From: RGIG3009 sp045590855
GTDB taxonomy: Bacteria; Bacillota; Clostridia; Oscillospirales; Acutalibacteraceae
DNA length: 19,115 nt
Direction: 5' to 3'
Assembly: GCA_045590855.1 (NCBI GenBank)
Contig: JAZNRV010000049.1
Location: 1-19,115 of the forward strand
In this document: one piece after another, positions 15,939 through 19,115 of the stretch
Position numbering within the stretch: position 1 is the stretch's first letter
Layout: each line of letters starts with the position of its first letter
Made by a program: the position numbers and the translations under genes
The notes under the pieces: model-generated
The model's input: the letters and a program-made list of their open reading frames with translations, nothing else
Told to the model about the DNA's origin: nothing
Databases searched by the model: none

Positions 15939-16949
15939 ATGAACGTTTTATTGACTTCGGTCGGCAGACGGGCTTACATGGTACAATATTTTAAACAAGC
16001 CGTAGTACCCGATGGAGAAGTACATGTTTGCAATTCCGATGATTTAACGGTAGCGTTTCAATATGCTGACCGCAGTGTGATTTCCCCGCTTATTTACAGT
16101 GATGAATATATTCCGTTTTTACTTAACTACTGTAAAGAACAAGCTATTGATATGATTGTATCGCTGTTTGATATTGATTTACCGGTGTTGGCAAAAAACA
16201 AGGACCGCTTTGAAGCCGTTGGCACACGTGTTGTCGTATCTGATGCAAATTTGCTGGAAATATGCAACGATAAATGGAAAACATACGAGTTTCTGAAAGA
16301 AAACGGCTTTGGTGTTCCCAAAACGTATTTGACTTTGCAATCAGCTATGTTGGCGTTGGAATCCGGTGAAATTCATTATCCTGTCATTGTCAAACCGCGC
16401 TTCGGCTGCGGTTCCTTAGCCATGTCGGTGGCAGAAGATGAAATGGCGCTGTTATATTACTATACGCGCAATACACGAGCTGTCCGCAGAACGTATCTTA
16501 GGTATGAGTCGGATACGGTGGAAGAAAAAATTATTTTCCAGGAAATGTTGACAGGGCAGGAATACGGTATCGATATTATCAACGATTTGGAAGGTCGGTT
16601 TTGCAACGCTATTGTGAAAAAGAAATTAGCCATGCGTGCGGGTGAGACCGATATCGGTGAAACGGTAGAAGAACCAGCCTTGTTTGCCGAAGCAGAGCGG
16701 CTTGGGAAACTGACCAAGCATATCGGCAACATGGATTGCGATTTCTTTTTGGTAGACGGAAGACCGTATGTTTTGGAAATGAACGCTCGATTCGGTGGCG
16801 GGTATCCGTTCAGCCACGTGGCAGGGTGCAATCTCCCGCGGGCACTGGTGAATTGGGTAAGCGGTCAAGAGGTGTTGCCTGAATGGTTGACGGCCAAAAG
16901 CGGTGTTCGCGCTTACAAGGAATTGATTTTAACGACAAAAAAAGGGTGA
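15939..16949 (+). CDS. ATP-grasp enzyme 1 (CarB/PylC-like carboxylate ligase)
   Basis: A 336-residue ATP-grasp protein; such enzymes activate a carboxylate as acyl phosphate and join it to an amine or other nucleophile. Seen: N-terminal Rossmann-like start MNVLLTSVGRRAYMVQYFK (1-19), YPVIVKPRFGCGS (147-159) with the ATP-binding Lys152, IIFQEMLTGQEYGIDIIN (198-215), an Arg233 in KKLAMRAGETD, and the metal-binding LEMNARFGGGYPFSHVAG (279-296) with Glu280 and Asn282. All key residues are present. AAGGAG lies before ATG 15939, 3 nt after the GNAT gene. The substrate is unknown; it is not CarB itself because it is one third its length. Its place in a polysaccharide operon suggests attachment of an amino or organic acid to the glycan (inference). 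Confidence 0.9.
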   Translation: MNVLLTSVGRRAYMVQYFKQAVVPDGEVHVCNSDDLTVAFQYADRSVISPLIYSDEYIPFLLNYCKEQAIDMIVSLFDIDLPVLAKNKDRFEAVGTRVVVSDANLLEICNDKWKTYEFLKENGFGVPKTYLTLQSAMLALESGEIHYPVIVKPRFGCGSLAMSVAEDEMALLYYYTRNTRAVRRTYLRYESDTVEEKIIFQEMLTGQEYGIDIINDLEGRFCNAIVKKKLAMRAGETDIGETVEEPALFAEAERLGKLTKHIGNMDCDFFLVDGRPYVLEMNARFGGGYPFSHVAGCNLPRALVNWVSGQEVLPEWLTAKSGVRAYKELILTTKKG

Positions 16950-16954
16950 AAAAC

Positions 16955-18184
16955 ATGAAAGCTTTGGTACTTGCCGGCGGATATGCACAAATTGCGTTAA
17001 TTGACGAATTAAAACGCCGCGGTATTTATACATTATTGGCAGATTACTATGCCGAGCCGGTGGCAAAACCGTATGCCGATAAGTTTTTTCAGGTTTCCAC
17101 GTTAGATGTCGAAAAAATACAAGAAATCGCGCAATCAGAAGCGGTGGATTTTTTGATTACTGCGTGTACCGACCAAGCCTTGCTGACAGTGGCAAAGGTT
17201 TCGGAAAATTTGGGGTTGCCGTGTTACGTAGATTACGAAACGGCACGCAATGTCACTAACAAAAAATACATGAAAGATGTGTTTTTGGCAAACGGTGTTC
17301 CCACGGCAAAACACATCACGATTCATAAGGGCGAAGCGTATACGATTGAAAATTTATCGTTCCCTTTAATTGTCAAACCGGCGGATTGTAACAGTTCCAA
17401 AGGTGTTCGCAAGGTGACCAACATGGTGGAATTCCAAGCGGCACTTGCCGATGCAGTGGATTTCAGCCGTACCGGCACCGCGGTGGCAGAAGAATTTATC
17501 GAAGGTCCGGAACTTTCCATTGATGTATGGGTGGAAGAGGGCAAAGCGCACGTGCTTTGCGTGTCCAACAGTGAAAAAATCGCCGATGCCGATAAATTTG
17601 TGATATTCCGCGGCAATTACCCCGCCAAAGAAACGACGACAGTAAAAGATGAAATAAGCGAAGTGGCGCAAAAAATCACGGATGCTTTCGGCATCCAAAA
17701 TGCCCCCATGCTGATACAAGCCATCTACCGTGACGGACACATATTCGTGTTGGAATTCAGCGCGCGTACCGGCGGTGGCGTCAAATATTTGATGATTCAA
17801 AATGCCAGCGGCTTTGACGTAATTCGTGGGGTAGTGGATTTAACCTTGGGAGAAAAACCTCACGTAGGAGAGCTTGCGGGAAAATATTCGTATATCAGCA
17901 ACGAATTTGTGTATTGCCACGAAGGTCTTTTTGATAGACTCGTCGGTTTTGAAGAACTTAAAAGAAACGGTGTTATTGTGGACTATTATTTGTTCAAATG
18001 GCAAGGCGCGCAAATGAAGGATATTCAAAGCAGCGGTGACCGCATTTGCGGATTCACCATTGGCGCCAACACTATCCAAGAATTGCAGAATAAGCACGAA
18101 AAAGCTTGTTCCGCCATGAAAGTATTGGACAGTAACGGTAACGATATTATGCGGCACGATTTGTTGCCGGGCATTAAGGAGTAA
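16955..18184 (+). CDS. ATP-grasp enzyme 2
   Basis: A 409-residue ATP-grasp protein only distantly like its neighbour. Seen: N-terminal MKALVLAGGYAQIALIDELK (1-20), a glycine-rich pre-ATP-grasp loop; FPLIVKPADCNSSKGVRKV (136-154) with Lys141; VAEEFIEGPELSIDVWVEEG (177-196); and the metal-binding region VLEFSARTGGGVKYLMIQ (265-282), in which Glu267 is kept but Ser replaces the usual Asn two residues on. A C-terminal domain of ~100 residues follows. Start choice: ATG 16955 follows AGGGTG; the longer frame from 16883 lies inside the previous gene. It starts 5 nt after ATP-grasp 1 and its last codons carry the ribosome binding site of the TRAP gene, so all three are probably translated together. 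Product is unknown. Confidence 0.88.
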   Translation: MKALVLAGGYAQIALIDELKRRGIYTLLADYYAEPVAKPYADKFFQVSTLDVEKIQEIAQSEAVDFLITACTDQALLTVAKVSENLGLPCYVDYETARNVTNKKYMKDVFLANGVPTAKHITIHKGEAYTIENLSFPLIVKPADCNSSKGVRKVTNMVEFQAALADAVDFSRTGTAVAEEFIEGPELSIDVWVEEGKAHVLCVSNSEKIADADKFVIFRGNYPAKETTTVKDEISEVAQKITDAFGIQNAPMLIQAIYRDGHIFVLEFSARTGGGVKYLMIQNASGFDVIRGVVDLTLGEKPHVGELAGKYSYISNEFVYCHEGLFDRLVGFEELKRNGVIVDYYLFKWQGAQMKDIQSSGDRICGFTIGANTIQELQNKHEKACSAMKVLDSNGNDIMRHDLLPGIKE

Positions 18185-18187
18185 AAC

Positions 18188-19115
18188 ATGATACCCTCTG
18201 CACTGTTGTATCTTGTCTTTTTATTAGCGTTTATTTTGGTGTGGTTCGTGCTGCTCAAACGCCCCGTGTACGAAGCGCTGTTTTTGTCGTTTCTTATTTT
18301 GGTAGCAATCACCGGCACGTGGGAAAACATTTGGCAATACATTAACGGCGCTTTTTCCACGGGTTTGTTGTACTCCATGATTGCTTTTGTGGCAATGAGT
18401 CAGCTGCTCACCCATACCAAAGTAATTGACGCGTGTGTCTATTTGGTCATATCCTGCTTTGGTCGCATCACAGGTGGCGTAGGATACGCAGCGGTAATCA
18501 CGTCGGCGTTCATGGGTGCTCTTTCGGGTTCCGGTCCCGGCAACGTCATGGCAACGGGTGTCATTACCATTCCCGCCATGAAAAAAGTGGGTTTCCCGCC
18601 GCACTTGGCTGCCAATGTCGAAAGTACGTCCAGTTATCTTGGCAACATGATTCCGCCCAGTTCCAACATTGTGGGCGCACTTGGTGCTTTTTTGGCGCTG
18701 TATCCCAATTTCCAAGTAACATCGGGACAATTTTGGGTGGTTTTGTGGGGTGTTTCGCTGTATTTTATTGCACAGCGTATTTTGATGGTATGGGCATTTT
18801 GCAAATATTATCACGTCAAACCCATGGCAAAGGAAGATATCCCCTCGCTCAAAGAAACGTTCAAAAATGGTTGGAAAGGGTTACTGTTACCCGTTATCAT
18901 CTTGGCACCATTTGTATTTGACAGCGTGGCGGCGGATTTTATTACCGAGCGTTTGGGAGCGGCAGGTTCTTCTGCTTTTTCCCAATGTTTGTTGTTTTTC
19001 ATTGCCGGTATCGCGGCGATTTACGCATTGCTGATTGCCGAAAACCGAAAAGAATTTACGCTTGCCAAATTAGCAGATGTGTTTGGCAGCAAGATGAAAT
19101 CATTGGTCGGTCCGA
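18188..19115 (+). CDS. TRAP transporter large permease, DctM-like (3' end missing)
   Basis: An integral membrane protein, open from ATG 18188 to the window end (309 residues visible of an expected ~430 or more). TRAP permeases take up C4-dicarboxylates, sialic acid or other organic acids with sodium, helped by a substrate-binding protein. Signatures: TSAFMGALSGSGPGNVMATG (105-124) and ITIPAMKKVGFPPHLAANVE (126-145), followed by STSSYLGNMIPPSSN (146-160), a conserved DctM segment. Hydrophobic segments are at about 5-23, 29-45, 62-75, 84-115 and onwards. AAGGAG (18176-18181) overlaps the stop of ATP-grasp 2, and the gap is 3 nt, so it is coupled to the polysaccharide operon. No DctP or DctQ gene is visible in the window; they may lie beyond 19115. 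Confidence 0.85.
   Translation, partial: MIPSALLYLVFLLAFILVWFVLLKRPVYEALFLSFLILVAITGTWENIWQYINGAFSTGLLYSMIAFVAMSQLLTHTKVIDACVYLVISCFGRITGGVGYAAVITSAFMGALSGSGPGNVMATGVITIPAMKKVGFPPHLAANVESTSSYLGNMIPPSSNIVGALGAFLALYPNFQVTSGQFWVVLWGVSLYFIAQRILMVWAFCKYYHVKPMAKEDIPSLKETFKNGWKGLLLPVIILAPFVFDSVAADFITERLGAAGSSAFSQCLLFFIAGIAAIYALLIAENRKEFTLAKLADVFGSKMKSLVGP

Noticed and set aside
1..19115. tRNA, rRNA, CRISPR arrays, insertion sequences, integrases, direct-repeat attachment sites
   Set aside because: I looked for cloverleaf-like segments, regularly spaced repeats, transposase motifs and terminal inverted repeats and saw none.

Overview
The window looks like chromosomal DNA from an anaerobic, Gram-positive-type member of the Bacillota, probably Clostridia. 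This rests on the gene families (an OPT peptide transporter with a PqqD-like partner, an AGCS amino-acid symporter, a CvpA-like protein, a TRAP permease), strong AGGAGG-like ribosome binding sites, and no sign of lipid A or LPS-core genes. I cannot fix the genus. All boundaries are read by eye, and protein families are assigned from recognised motifs, not from a search.

Region 1 (1-2120, + strand): the 3' part of an OPT-family oligopeptide transporter gene, overlapped at its end by a small PqqD-like gene. Region 2 (2121-4818, - strand): a CvpA-like membrane protein with a textbook -35/-10 promoter, and upstream of it an AGCS sodium:alanine/glycine symporter. A small hairpin with a T tract closes this region next to the convergent PqqD-like gene.

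Region 3 (about 4899 to the window end, + strand): one long, tightly packed polysaccharide operon of at least 14 kb, starting at an extended -10 promoter near 4922 and a leader of about 90 nt that holds a small hairpin/T-tract. Gene order: GT4 glycosyltransferase, GT2 glycosyltransferase with a broken or non-canonical start, WbsX-like GH99 protein, Wzy-type polymerase, rfbA-rfbB-rfbD-rfbC (a complete dTDP-L-rhamnose pathway), second GT2, Wzx-type flippase, GNAT acetyltransferase, two different ATP-grasp ligases in tandem, and a TRAP large permease cut by the window end. Neighbouring genes overlap or are separated by 3-20 nt.

Together these genes would make and export a rhamnose-containing surface polysaccharide: RfbABDC supply dTDP-L-rhamnose, the glycosyltransferases build the repeat unit on a lipid carrier, Wzx flips it and Wzy polymerises it. 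No priming phosphoglycosyl transferase and no chain-length or kinase genes are visible. The most unusual part is the tail (GNAT, two ATP-grasp enzymes, TRAP permease), which suggests, but does not prove, decoration of the polymer with an acyl, amino-acid or organic-acid group.
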